A stretch of DNA of 64,000 bases, from NCBI GenBank assembly GCA_017562135.1, contig QEYB01000850.1, positions 419,783-483,782 of the forward strand, in the 5' to 3' direction. How positions within the stretch are numbered: the first letter of the stretch is position 1; each line of letters opens with the position of its first letter. The notes under the pieces were generated by a model that saw only the letters and a list, made by a program, of their open reading frames with translations, was not told the DNA's origin and did not search any database. The stretch is from Dipylidium caninum. Taxonomy: Eukaryota > Platyhelminthes > Cestoda > Cyclophyllidea > Dipylidiidae. A program made the position numbers and the translations under genes. Below, piece after piece: positions 1-11,800 of this stretch.

Positions 1-1164
1 AGACCGCAGAGCCTAATCTCAAAAATGGCAATAACTTGAGAACTTCATGCTAAAAAAAGCATTTTAAACAAAGAAAACTGATGGAGATGTACTCAATATA
101 CCTCAAGTGTCATTAATTACACATTCATAATGTTAAATTGTAATTTCTAAAATAAATTCCCTCTCTCCTTGTGAAAACAAGAAGTTGACTATTTCGGGTA
201 GTCAATCCTAAGAGCTCAAGCGATTCGAATTCCGTAAAATACAAGCGGTAGTCAAAGTGACTTCAGCCTTGATTAGAGTAGATTCACAACAGAAGATTAG
301 GCAACAAGGGAACGGAAGCAACTCAGGCAAACGTTACTTCCACCCATTCTACGTGGTTGTTCAGGTTGACACGATGCCTCCCTTTAAATCGAGTTTAAAA
401 GAAGTCTCGCACTGCCCAAGATAGACACCGTAATCCCCGGTCTTTTGGCTCCGAAGCCAAGTTAGTGGACACCATTCAGCGTTCATTATGGGAAACGAGG
501 GACCAAGATACGATTCAGCGAGACAGGGCGAAGAAATGAAGAACAGAAGCATACATGCGACAAAGCAGGCCCTATATCCTATCTCGTCTTGAGAATGAAT
601 TGTATCTCGAATATGAAAAGGAATTTGAGATCACATCGCCGGATCTCTGTCTTCTCTTTTAGTCCTACTTTTAATTTTGGATGAATGCTTTACTCACACC
701 GAGAACGCTTGAGTAAATAAGGCATCATGTCAGGGAATACGACAAAATAATTTTGGCCCACAGATAGTCTTGACTTTTATGCATAAAAGGTGGACACATT
801 GGCCTGGCGGGAAAGGGGAAAAGATGCAAGTGCTTCAAAAAAACGCAATTCGCTTTCCCTACAGTTCACGCAAAACAACAAAAAAAGTCTTCCAAGAAGC
901 TTATTTGTGCACGAACAATCACTTCAAATTGCGCAAATATGGTGCACATTTTGCTCCTAAAAGCGCTCAAAATGGCATCGTAACCCTAGAAATCTAAAGT
1001 AAAGTAAGGTAAAGGTAGATCTTTTCCCATAATTGGATGACTCCAATTTACGCTTGTTAAATAAGTATTATAATAGTTAAACAATTTAGTATCGAAAGGA
1101 TTTGTTTTGAGAACCTATACAAAATTTCTCGTGTTGCAATCCCAATCTTTATCTCTTGTGGACG

Positions 1165-1300
1165 CTACACAAGGCCCTGAGACCCCGTCAAGTCGTCCGA
1201 CGTAAGGGGAGAAGTTTCACTGGGTGCGCCTTCTTGACGTACGGGAGACGCGATTGGTATTTTTGTACCGAATGGTGCCGGACTTGGAAGTCTCAACGCT
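1165..1300 (-). CDS. Possible last exon of the CEP170-like gene
   Basis: On the minus strand there is an open frame of about 45 codons ending in TAG at 1167-1165. It is preceded by an AG at 1302-1301 that could be an acceptor, though the polypyrimidine context is poor. The peptide is rich in Pro, Ser and Thr (it contains PSPAPFGTKIPIASPVRQ), which is the composition of the disordered parts of CEP170-type proteins, and it lies downstream of the other exons on the same strand. There is no domain match, so this is a tentative call. Confidence 0.3.
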
Positions 1301-1780
1301 CTTATGGTCCAGAATTAGCGGACTCGGAGGCTTTAGACTATTTCCCATTTAAGGCGATGTCACTCATCGTTTCTCCCCATACCATTTAACAATTTTTGCC
1401 TGTTTCACTTATTGGAGCAGTCAATTAGAGTGAGGGAAGCTGTCGCATGGCAAATACTGCCATGGGTACTGGAATGTTGAATAGTTTTAAAGACAGGAAG
1501 AAGGGGAGAGCCGAGAACCACACCCATCGTGAGAGAGAAGTGAATTTTTGTAGAGATGTACACTTAGTGGAAATTAACATGCATACTTCAGTAGATCTCT
1601 TCACCTCGTGAAAATGGAGAGTGTCTACTTTTCGCTATCATCCCAGTAGCTGCAATTAACACCTTCGTATACAATAGAGTCACCAGTCAAGAGAGGAATG
1701 AAAAACAACAAAAGGGAAAAGACGATGACAATAAGACTTCCTGTCAAAGGAAATAATGAGGAGAAGAGAAGGCAACTGAC

Positions 1781-1979
1781 CTCGAGAAGCTGAATTTTTT
1801 GCAGTGTTCTTCTTGACAACATTCTTGGGGGACGAGGTGGGAGGTGAGGTAAGCGGCGGTCGAGTGTTACTCGAAAACGTTGTTGTTGGTGGACGCGATG
1901 ACGCCTTCACAACGCTCGTCTCTGCATTTCTAGTCGGCTGCCTGTAAACCAGCTTCCGTTGCGGTGTTCGTTGAGGTGG
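1781..1979 (-). CDS. Ser/Thr/Pro-rich internal exon, CEP170-like gene
   Basis: Minus-strand exon bounded by a TAG acceptor at 1981-1980 and a GT donor (GTCAGT) at 1780-1779. The roughly 66-residue peptide starts PPQRTPQRKLVYRQPTR and continues as a basic, Pro/Ser/Thr-rich stretch with several Lys pairs. This is typical of the disordered microtubule-binding C-terminal part of CEP170 proteins, but there is no diagnostic motif here. Assignment to the gene rests on strand, order and composition. Confidence 0.45.
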
Positions 1980-2660
1980 CTAACATTTGATTACGTGTTA
2001 AATAACTACCAAATGGTTAATCAGTCTCATAATGCATCAAAATAGATTCATCTTCATAACCACAACACCCCACCTCGTTCATCTCCAAGTAGTATAAATT
2101 TCCACTTGTACGCAATCCATTAAACACCTCCATTTGTGCTCCTCCCCTTTTTATCATACCTTTGGGAATGGTTGGGGATGTCTTACGGTATTCACGTCAC
2201 CGAAGGAGCACAACTCCTTGGGATAGTTGCCAATATGGAGGCGTGTAACGATCCCACCAACAATTCCATTCATAAATCATGCGAATCAAGCTGATGAATA
2301 ACGGAAAAAGAGAGGAATGGAAGTTGTCGAATTTAAAGGACAGATGGACAGATGCCAGAAGGTAACAACCTGTGCTGTGCTTCAATTTGGATGAGAAAGC
2401 GGCCAAATTTTTGGCGCAAGAGTACATAATGGAGGGAGGATGTAGCGATTATCTCCATCTTCGATCATGGACAGAGTGACTTTTAAGCCTACCTTTCTCT
2501 GAATCTTTATAATACGAGGATTTAATGGTTGAAAAGTACGAAGGATTTAATTTGTACAAAAACATACATACAGTTGAGTTGGTACACTGTTTCCGTCAAG
2601 AATGAGGGCAAAAGTGGGGAGAATTCATCACTATGACATGATCAGACAAGGTAAAAACAG

Positions 2661-2663
<3 letters not shown>

Positions 2664-2692
<29 letters not shown>
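2664..2692. repeat. (TC)n dinucleotide microsatellite
   Basis: An uninterrupted run of about 14 TC units, in a likely intron of the CEP170-like gene. Confidence 0.9.
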
Positions 2693-2695
<3 letters not shown>

Positions 2696-3690
2696 CCTCC
2701 ACCGTAGGCATAGATTCGACTTCCTCGCCAGCTAAAACAACTCGTCTAGAAATTTGCCTAGTCAAATTTAAAAAAACTCGGAATCTTACTGCCTTTATTG
2801 CAAGCAGATTAAATTTGGAGTCTTCTCGAAAGGCGTTCTACCGCCTGCACTAGAGAATCACGATCTTGGAGTTATTAGTTTGTATGTGGAGTATAGAAAT
2901 AGTTGGATATCAACACTGCAATTGGTGAGGAGGGAATTACGTTCACAATTGTAATGTTACATGAGAGGAAAAGTGCCGAGTTGACGGTCTATGAGGGAAG
3001 GAAGCCCCGAAGAAGTAAGGATTGCCTAGTACGAAACGTCAACGCCTTGTCGGCGTCGGTCGAGATTGCGTAAAGAGGCAATTCCATCACCATGTGGGGA
3101 AAAATTTGACATAGCAGTCCACCAACTGAACTTTTATTAAAAAATTGCTGTTAACACTGGTTTGGTCAGACCTCCTGTCTCAGTGGTGAAGGATCTTACA
3201 GGCAACACACTGTTCAAGATTCCCCCACGCGACAAGTTTAAAAGATTTTCGACTAATAAAAGTGAAAATTAAGTTAATGAATCAGGCAATGTCCACTAGA
3301 CATGAATAGAACATTTCGTAAGGCGCCGGAGGTAGGTGGAAGAACGAGACCATTCTAGAAAGTTTCAACTGTCCTATCGCTTTTCACCACTTGCGATCAG
3401 CTCCCAGGACGTAATTAAACACGGTCAGAAGTGTTTAGGTGTGAGAGGAGAGCGAATCAAGGAATGGATGTGATTTACGCTACAGAAATTCGGCCATGCC
3501 TTAAATTTCCCCGAAAAAGGCATCATTTGAGTAGAGGTAAACAACGTCGCTTATGGCCGAAATGAGTAGTAGTTTCAAGAAAAGCTAAATGAGTAAAAAA
3601 GTGAGTTTAAGAAAACAAGGGAACATGAAATCACAAGATACCTTCTTATGACATAAGAGAAAGACTAGACATGGAGAAGAACCCACTTAC

Positions 3691-3924
3691 AGACTTGTTG
3701 GTGGCAGGTGCGGTGATGGGTCTCTCAGTCGGGACTGAGTGTTTTCGTGTTAATTGCTGCCTCTCTTGAAGGGCTCGACGTAGCCTCTCCGGCACACAGA
3801 CACTTCCGGCGGCACTGCTATTACCTCCATCCGTCAAGTCAATAGTGAATGCCTCAGCTTGTCGTCGTGGAGTCGCTAAAATCAAGCCATCCACATCATC
3901 ACCAAAGACACTGTCACTTTTAGG
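3691..3924 (-). CDS. CEP170-like exon with a second AFTIDL motif
   Basis: Minus-strand exon starting after TTTTAAG (AG at 3926-3925) and ending at a strong GTAAGT donor (3690-3689). The 78-codon open frame contains SVFGDDVDGLILATPRRQ followed by EAFTIDLTDGG. CEP170 proteins carry repeated acidic blocks of the form (S/Y)FTIEFDD or YTIELEN, and this peptide resembles those blocks. It is the second such block in this gene (the first is EAFTINLDD at about 4.9 kb). The flank of about 50 residues is basic and disordered. Confidence 0.6.
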
Positions 3925-4887
3925 CTTAAAACCGCCGGGGATAAAATAGCAGCAAGCGGGGAGCATTGAACTCGATGGAGCAGAAAGCATTCGACTTGCT
4001 CTCATCAGAATAGGTAGGATCAGGGAGCAGAAGGGTGAGACAGGGATGCAATGAGTTAGAAAAGGCGAGATATGGGCAGAAAACATAAGGCGTAAATCGG
4101 AACGCCCTACGAAATAGCGACCCCCTTGACAACTAAAGGGTAAGAAGACCGAGGGCGGCCACCGATGGACTGCCAAGGCAAGAAGTTAAATAATAACACT
4201 CTACTTTCACACTCCGCTAGAAGTACATGTAAATCTTTAGCGTTATGCAGAGAATTGTCAATAAAATGAGGAATTGAGGAGGAAATCAAAGATCGAGTCT
4301 CGAGGTACAAGTATTGAAGTCGAAAGCAGCTAGTATCCACTCTGATGTAGTCTGTTCCGAACTGTGAGAGTCCGACTTCGGAATACTCATCCCCAAGTCC
4401 CACCGAAATGTCGACAGGTGAATAATCGCACGAAACAAACGGTAACCAAGGCAACAAACAGTAAGGAGAGATTGATGTGCTTGAGGGTAAAATGTGATTT
4501 ATTTTTCCTTCATTTGAACAAAAGATCCACAAAAACTAATCCAATTACACTGGGATGTTGAAGGGCGTCTAGTCAATAACACTTCCTAGAACCGCCTTCG
4601 TAATGAGGAAGACTTTGAAACAACTAAGAGAATAGGATCGTTTGAGACATTGTTGAACTCTTAAAAAGTAAAACTTCGCAAATTTCCCAAACATCTGTAT
4701 CAGTCTTCGAAAAAAAGTAGCATTTCAACTTATCACACGTTTTGTTTTTCTCATGTTCTTTCGTTAAAGCTGTTTGTATAAATAAAATCACCAGTGAGGT
4801 GAGATTAGAGGTAAACCAAACGGTTACGGAGTGCAGAGGCAAGGCTCAAGGGTTATATTAGTAGAGAGTAGGATAAATTAAGTGTAC

Positions 4888-4960
4888 CAACAAAGCGATT
4901 ATCCGCTGTGACATCGTCCAAATTGATTGTAAATGCCTCGGGAGGTTTGTAGTTCATACC
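4888..4960 (-). CDS. CEP170-like exon with first AFTINLDD motif
   Basis: Short minus-strand exon with acceptor TTTATAG and donor GTACAC at 4887-4886. It reads MNYKPPEAFTINLDDVTADN followed by RFV. The AFTIxLDD core matches the repeated FTIEFDD-type element of CEP170. It sits between the LYGRPSWWGD exon (5' side) and the second AFTIDL exon (3' side), which is the order expected from human CEP170. Confidence 0.6.
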
Positions 4961-5830
4961 TATAAATCAGTTGCTTTGATGCGAGAAAGATGAACATTAT
5001 GGGTTTATTAACGCTATGTCTAAAATAACTTTAGATTTCAATGGTTAGAAAAAAAGAGGCCTCATATTAGCGCAGTTTATTTCAAAACGAGTCATCATTT
5101 GGTTATTGCCCTTGCTCGAGTCCCTAAACTCCTATTTCGCCTGACCCAAACAACACATTTGGAACAGAAGTGATTCGGAGTGATGTAGATAATTCGAAGA
5201 ATTACTTAACTCCAATAAAGAGGAGAAGAGGACTCAGCTGCTACGAGATGAATATTCAGCAACGAAAAGGATTCTAAGTCTACTGCATGATTTGTCTATG
5301 CCTCTGTGGAATCAACGGCCTATGTTTGTTACTAGGGCCGGACAACGGAAGTGCACACTAGACCAACTTGGATACGAGGCATTGTCACACTCGCTCGTAG
5401 CTTAGACCTCTACCAGTTATTTTAACTCATTAAGATGCTGGATATAATGTGCCATAACGGTCCGAAGTTAAAGTCATATTGTCATATGAAAGTTCAGTTG
5501 TGCCAATCTCTCATTTTGTGTGGAAACCTAATTCGTGTGGAATGCGTTCTGCTTAGGAAAAACAAAACTGAGCACTACATCTTCTGCTGCCTACAAGTAA
5601 CAGTGCGAGAAACTTAAACCTAAGTTCATACACTGATTTACAACAGTTTCTAGCTTTATTTGTCAACAAAATCCCGGGTAATGTGATAAGTAATCTAATA
5701 CAGCAGCATTCTGTTTGCTGATTTTACTACTTAAATTGCACAAGTAGGATGGAGAGAATGTCCAAAAAAACATTAAACAAACCTTGGTCAAGAGGACTCG
5801 TAGAGTGCAGATCATCGAAGGATATCTTAC

Positions 5831-5929
5831 AAGACGATTGAGCTGAATGCGAACGAGGCAAAGGCTTGTCCTCCTCCTTAACGTCCTCGGAATCACCATC
5901 ACCCCACCAACTTGGCCGACCGTACAGTT
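5831..5929 (-). CDS. CEP170-like exon carrying the LYGxPSWWGD signature
   Basis: This exon decides the identity of the gene. On the minus strand, acceptor CCTTGCAG (AG at 5931-5930) and donor GTAAGA (5830-5829) bracket 99 bases. In the phase that enters with one base from the previous exon they read LYGRPSWWGDGDSED, then an acidic/Lys-rich tail (VKEEDKPLPRSHSAQSS). Vertebrate CEP170 has LYGQPSWWGDDE after its N-terminal FHA domain, so the block is nearly identical. CEP170 is a centrosomal, microtubule-associated scaffold of mother-centriole subdistal appendages. The FHA exons should lie upstream on this strand (above about 6 kb), but I could not find them. Confidence 0.7.
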
Positions 5930-8439
5930 CTGCAAGGGGAAGACATGTCCAAGTTGTATTATTTTACTAGGACCACTCATCTGTCACCCTGCCAATAGCT
6001 CTAACATGCATATCAGTGACCCATTGGCCGAAAATCAGTCTATTCAAACAAGGTCAAGCGCTTCTAACACCCTGACCTCACAGGTGGCCGAGGGTTGACC
6101 TTTTATAGGGGTGCGATATGGTAGGTCAGATTGCAGAAATCTTATTGAACTAGATACCTTTCCACAAGTTCCCCCTGCCACCACCACCTCATCTCCTTGT
6201 TTACCCGACCTGTGCAAAGTCATATTCGAAAGAGATCCCATCGTCATCCTTTACAACAGGGAAGAAGATGGACAGTAAAGTGGGAGAAATGATCGCAAAG
6301 TGTACGCCAAGAAGCCAGTATGTAAAAGAGCTGCGCAAATAGACGGAGAGAAGAAGTTTCAAGGAGTCAAAGGAAATTTAATTCTATTCCCATTCGCAAA
6401 ACATAGCTCTTAAATCCAATCAGAGTAGCTAAGAAGCTGAAGAAAGGGCGATAAAAAAAGATTTGCCAAACCTATCATAGGCTGGTTTTATTTTTGACAA
6501 TTTATATTGGCTTAATAAAATAAATGGATAAAAGAAGTAGGAAGAAGGTGGTGGATGGAATAATGGAAGGATACAACCCTCCTCGCCTTCCCCTCAATTC
6601 ATCTTCCTTTCCCTGTCTACTGCCCCTTGTTCGCGGTGCTTCCACCTTTTATCAAGGCGTAACTGCCAGCCAAACAGGCAGTGGCCAGTCAGTCCGGTGT
6701 GTAGAAGAACAACAGAATTTTTCACTTCAACGCGGAGTTTAAATTAATGGTGCCAAAAATAACAGTTCGTGAGCAACAAATACTCCACCAAATGCTGCAA
6801 CAATGCGACATTGTCCTACGGGCATTTTGATCGAAGGGGGCGGAGAGGGGCAGGCATAATTTCAGAGCAACTGTTGTCAAGTTAAAGATATAAATTCAAC
6901 AGATAATGTCAAAAAACTTATCATCTCCCGGCCTTCTGACAACGGATTAGATAACTACCTACTTACATTAGAAAAAAAAATAAATTCAATACAAGATTTT
7001 GGGGGCAAATACCATCCTCGTGGGGTGCACACGCACATGTGGCATCTTGACAATAGGCAAGGAATAACAAGAGAATGGCACCTGTCGCGTTAGGGCTTAT
7101 TTAGGTAAATTGTCTTCGAATTGGAGTGACAGAAATCACTGACGTTATGTAAAAATTTGATTACCAGCCATTGAGTAAAAATATGTTAAGGTTGAGTAGA
7201 CATGCCAAAATCTTGATTTTGTTAAATGACGGAATTTGACATTGACTGAAATATGACAAATTGTAGGTGTGAAAGGGTTTATAGGCTTTTTTTCGATTAG
7301 AGTTGCTAATCCTACTTTGCAGTCATTGATTTCCGATTAGAAAGAAAACACTCATAACGAAGAAGGAGGAATTGCTGTGATTGGCACTTTGACAGTCATT
7401 ACTTATCGATTTCCTATATATATAAACACGTAAGGGCGACAAGACACGATTGATTGGTAATCAGCTTTAGTCAACAGACTTGAAGATAAGGAAAGAGGAA
7501 TAAACGTAAGAGTGGCAGTTTTTAAATCAAATTTTAATGCACTTTTCGTGACTCTGTTAAAACAAATTTTTAATGAAAATGAGTCTTGTTAAGTTTTTGG
7601 CATTTGCAAGTGGGAAATTTTATTAATTTTAACCGGTATCCACGTATTTCAGCTGCTAAAAAATCTTAGAAACTCCAAGTTAAGTGTAGGGAAAAGAGGT
7701 GACGATGATTAAAACGCTCGAACCACGTGACGCACATCAACTCAGACAAAATAAGGACCTTTTTTTCTCGGGTTTGTTCCGAAGCATCTCATTTACTCGA
7801 ATGGGATATAACTGTCCGGATTAAGTAAGGCGATGAAGGTCATTAAGGCACTGGGCCGTTTGGGGAGAGTGTCCAAATGACTACAGGTTAAAAGGTAATT
7901 TCCCTTCTACTAAACACCTGCTTCATTAATTAACGTGGACGGTTAATACGCTAACCTTGAAGGAAATGACCCTTAGAGATCTCCGGAGGGACAAAGAAAA
8001 ATACTTCAGCATGTCGATCGTGCTGAATAATTAAATCAAAATTCATATAAAAGTCTAAACACACTTAAGTGTCTCAACAATGAGAAAAAAAACATATACT
8101 CTCCACAAATGGGGGTTTAGAACGAAATTAACCGCATAACGAACATTTGTATGGCGAGTTATCGGTTTTCCAACACTTAAATTTGCAATCGGTGTTTTAA
8201 TTGCTTGTTTGTTTTTGAGAGGGAAACCAGACATCAGATGTTGGTTATTTTTTGTTTCCTCATACACAAACTTGTGCAGTTTCAGAATAACAAAGTGGAT
8301 AAAAAGGATTATTTACTTATTTCAAACGAGAAAATACGATAGCGTATATTTTAGCGGTTTTTAATGACACCCGAAGAAATGCGGACTATGTTAAAATCGG
8401 CAGAAGTTCAATAAAAGTGTAGTTGAGACGATTTCTCAC

Positions 8440-8857
8440 CTTTGACACTCTTACGAGCTGCATAGGCGGTCTGTTTGCAATTAGCTTGAGTGCCCTGGCC
8501 GGCTGGTTTTAATTCATTCCGCGGAGGTTCCAAGACGGTTCTGATGGCTTCGTCCCTACTCAACGAGACCGATCGGTCAACTGGAATCGAGCTAATCAGG
8601 GGTGACATCAATTTGGTGAGGAGATCACGACAACCCTCTCGACAAGGCAGTGGACTCAGACAGCGCTGATCATTCTCATCACCGTCATCGTCATCATCGC
8701 TGTAACTTTCCCCTCCCAAACTGTGGTTTTCATAATGATGGGCAGTTGAACCATGACCTTGAGCGTCGAGAGAGATGGAGCGTCGTACTCCCACGTTAAG
8801 GTAAGTCCTTCGAATTTCCAGCCGTGACAGACGATCTGGTGGCTGATACTGATTCAT
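8440..8857 (-). CDS. Acidic/Ser-rich exon, probably upstream part of the CEP170-like gene
   Basis: Minus-strand open frame of about 139 codons from an ATG at 8857 to a GTGAGA donor (8439-8438). It contains a run of Asp/Glu (DDDDDGDEND), the peptide LTKLMSPLISSIPVDRSVSL, and a Lys/Arg/Ala-rich end. Codon use and the clean donor support a true exon. The ATG may be internal, because an AG at the CAG in CACCAG could also serve as acceptor. No family motif is visible. It is assigned to the CEP170-like gene only because it lies upstream on the same strand; it could be the first exon of an independent gene. Confidence 0.5.
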
Positions 8858-8859
8858 TA

Positions 8860-11800
8860 TGGCCTATTAATGCTGCAAATTGAAGGTAACAATTACTAAA
8901 TACAGAGTAAAGTTTTCCAATGTCACCTCAATACATTCACTTAATAATCTGATCTCTGCGACAATTCATATGTTAAAAAATGATGCTTTAAAACATGTCA
9001 AAAAAGATGTATTTTTTAAGTTTGCCCCACCGGTGTGAAGATTTTATCGCAACACAATTTTGTAATATTTAGAGAAGTGACGGAAAGGAGAGAAAGGGTA
9101 GGGAAAGGAGTCAACTTGTCAGAAAAATGGTATTTTCATAAGAAGGAAGGAATTACGTAGGTGGCTTGAAACTCGACTACACGCGAGGACTACAAGTCGA
9201 AGCGAAACGAATAGCCCTCAAATTTTCTGCATAGACCAAACAAATCGGACTGTCAAATAATGAGAAGGGAAAAAAAACATCAACGACCTAATTGCCATCC
9301 ACAGTTGGTGCTGAAACCCCAACTCCGAGTAAATGGTTTAAAAAATCGTCCATTAGTGAGAATCATGATAGTCAGCGACCATTAAACATTATATTTAAGC
9401 ATGCATCTAGTACAGTAGACAGAACCTAATTTCCTTGGCAAAAGGAAAATTTTCCGAGGGCCATTTAAGGTGATGGATAGCTTACAGAAGTTAGTAAAAA
9501 AAGTTCATATTCTATAAAAGTAATTATCTCAACTGTCTTGATTTGTTTTAAATTTGCTTATGAAAAGTAGGATTATAGTATAAGAAGATGACATGAACTC
9601 TCACCATCACGAAAAACAAAAAGGTATTAAACAAAAGCTTCAGAGAAAAAAGTGGGAACAGACAGCGTCGATGTTAACAATGTTGTGGACAAATTGGCTG
9701 CACAAGAATAAATGGGTGAAAAGAAATAAATTGTGATGCCGGAACCATCAACACACTCACACCCACCACCGTGTTGCAGTGACTTTAACGATGGTAGAGA
9801 AATAGAAGTGTGAAGTGAGTGTAAGTAGAGTGAGAATTTGGATTGTAGCCAAAGTAAAACAATGGATTTGGTGGAAATTAGTTTACACTAGCAGTGACAA
9901 CCGATAATTGCCAAATCCCATCTCGAAACATCACTTACTCGAGAAATTTAAGTGTCTTTGTCAGTTGCTATGGTAATCATCTGGCGTAGGAGTTTACAGG
10001 AGCCAGGGCTACCACGTGTTAGCGTATAGCATTGTGTTTTTTTAACTGATTGTTTAGTGGATGTTATCAACTAACAATACGAAATCATTCCTGTCACGTA
10101 GGGAGAGTAATTCCAGCGCTTAACAATCCAAGGGTAGGTGATAGTAACTAGATTGTCCATTACCCCATACAAAAGTGTGGAAATCTGCATAATTATAAAA
10201 GTCGGCAGATCTTACCCTCTGCCAATTAACTAGGTTGTCTTTATTAGTTAGGTAAAGGTCAGTTCTGCAGAGGGAAGCTAAGGTTTCGTCCATTTTCCCA
10301 TGCCAAAATTAGATTTCAAGTCAACAGAACCACCGAAGTAAGGAAAAAGGTGCCCTGCAAATGAATCCCAAGTCTCCATTCGTAAAATATAGGATAAATA
10401 AAAAGATAAATAAAACTCGGATTTGAACGGGTTGCATAGATAAAATTAATTGCGATTTTGTTATAAAATGTGCCAACTAAGACGAAATAAGGACTAATTC
10501 AGAAAAATAACTCTTCACAGATTCACTAATGCGTGGGTGAGCATCTTAATTTCATGACCGACATTAAACTAGAAGGGAACCCCGGGAGTAGGCAAATTTT
10601 ATTTCACCAAGAAATAGGGGAAAAGCTTGGGCAAATTGATGTCTCATAACCCAACCTCCGTCGTGAAGGAGAAAATTTGAAAGCTTTTCAGCTTGCTCCC
10701 ATTAAAAACAAATTTGCTTTACTACCGCCTTAGACTTAATAGAATCAGAAGGAGGCATAATTTGAAAAATAACATCAAAGAGAATTTACTTTTGTGTTAA
10801 ATCCATCACACTTTCCCACCAAGTTAAAAATCACGGCGCCAAACTTAAAAAGAGAACGATTCGTATGCCGAATGTGATTACATCACAACTGGAATGCCTT
10901 CCTCCTTCTCCAGATGCGAAGAACCACTATTTCTACTTCATAACCCCCTTAAAGGGAAGAGAGGGAACAAGTGCCAATCTATTCTAACCCGCCGAATTTC
11001 CACAAAGAAGGGAGAATGCAAATCACATTCAACTTTGCGAACGAACAACAGCTAATGGATGGATCTACGATTCACATGAACAAAATAACGCGACTGTCAA
11101 GTTGAGAGCCCCCATTTAACAATGACAACACTGAAGTTACTGAATCCGGATGTTATGAAAAATCTTCCGTCTTTAAATGCTTCCCATGAAATGCGTAATT
11201 TCGAAAATGTAGGCAGTTAATATTTACGAAGAAATAAGAGGATTTTTCATTTATATTTAAAAGGTAAAAGAGTATAAGATGTTGATTTTGCTAAGTACTT
11301 TTAGAATAAAATTATAAGGAAATAAATAATAACTCGCCTACTCTCCAAAAACTACAAATCACTTATTTATTCATGAGAATTTGTGTTTTATTTGAATACG
11401 TAAATACCAAGTCTTCTTACATTGTCCTATTCCACGTGAAAACGAGACGGTAGGAATGAAAGTTTACACAGGCGCCAAAAAGATGGGGAAAACTGTGCAG
11501 GTTAGAAGTAAAATTGTAAGTATTTTAACGAATGGAACTGTACACAACGATAGTGCAAGAAGAGCCTTTTAGTCTTGCGGCGTGTATGAGTACACAAAGC
11601 ACGATTTGACGAAATCTTGTAGGGAATGAAAATGCCACGAAAAAGGGACTAACAGTTATGAAGAGATGAAATAATCAGTAGAGGATATTATTAACAATCC
11701 ACGTCGCTAATGAAAGCTTAACCACTGGTATTGTCCGAGCACGCAAATTCCCATGCACCATCCCTGCCACCAAGGCTAACTGATAAAAATGGGACCAATG

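Larger units (their letters stand above)
1165..8857 (-). other. CEP170: CEP170-like centrosomal protein gene, partial exon set
   Basis: Gene-level entry linking the minus-strand exons at 8.86-8.44, 5.93-5.83, 4.96-4.89, 3.92-3.69, 1.98-1.78 and possibly 1.30-1.17 kb. Support comes from the order of CEP170-type blocks: LYGRPSWWGD, then AFTINLDD, then AFTIDLTD, then a basic Pro/Ser-rich tail. Not seen are the N-terminal FHA domain, which would place the start beyond 8.9 kb, and several connecting exons, so reading phase cannot be followed throughout. The introns are large (up to 2.5 kb), unlike the tiny introns of the genes further right. A candidate exon at about 6247-6158 with a GTATCT donor does not join in phase and was left out. 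Confidence 0.6.

Noticed and set aside
361..552. Minus-strand 63-codon frame with a hydrophobic start resembling a signal peptide
   Set aside because: No splice sites or family match support it, and other frames of the same stretch are equally plausible; probably chance.
6158..6247. Minus-strand candidate exon with a GTATCT donor upstream of the LYGRPSWWGD exon
   Set aside because: Its open frame does not join the LYGRPSWWGD exon in phase, and the frame that would join contains a stop.
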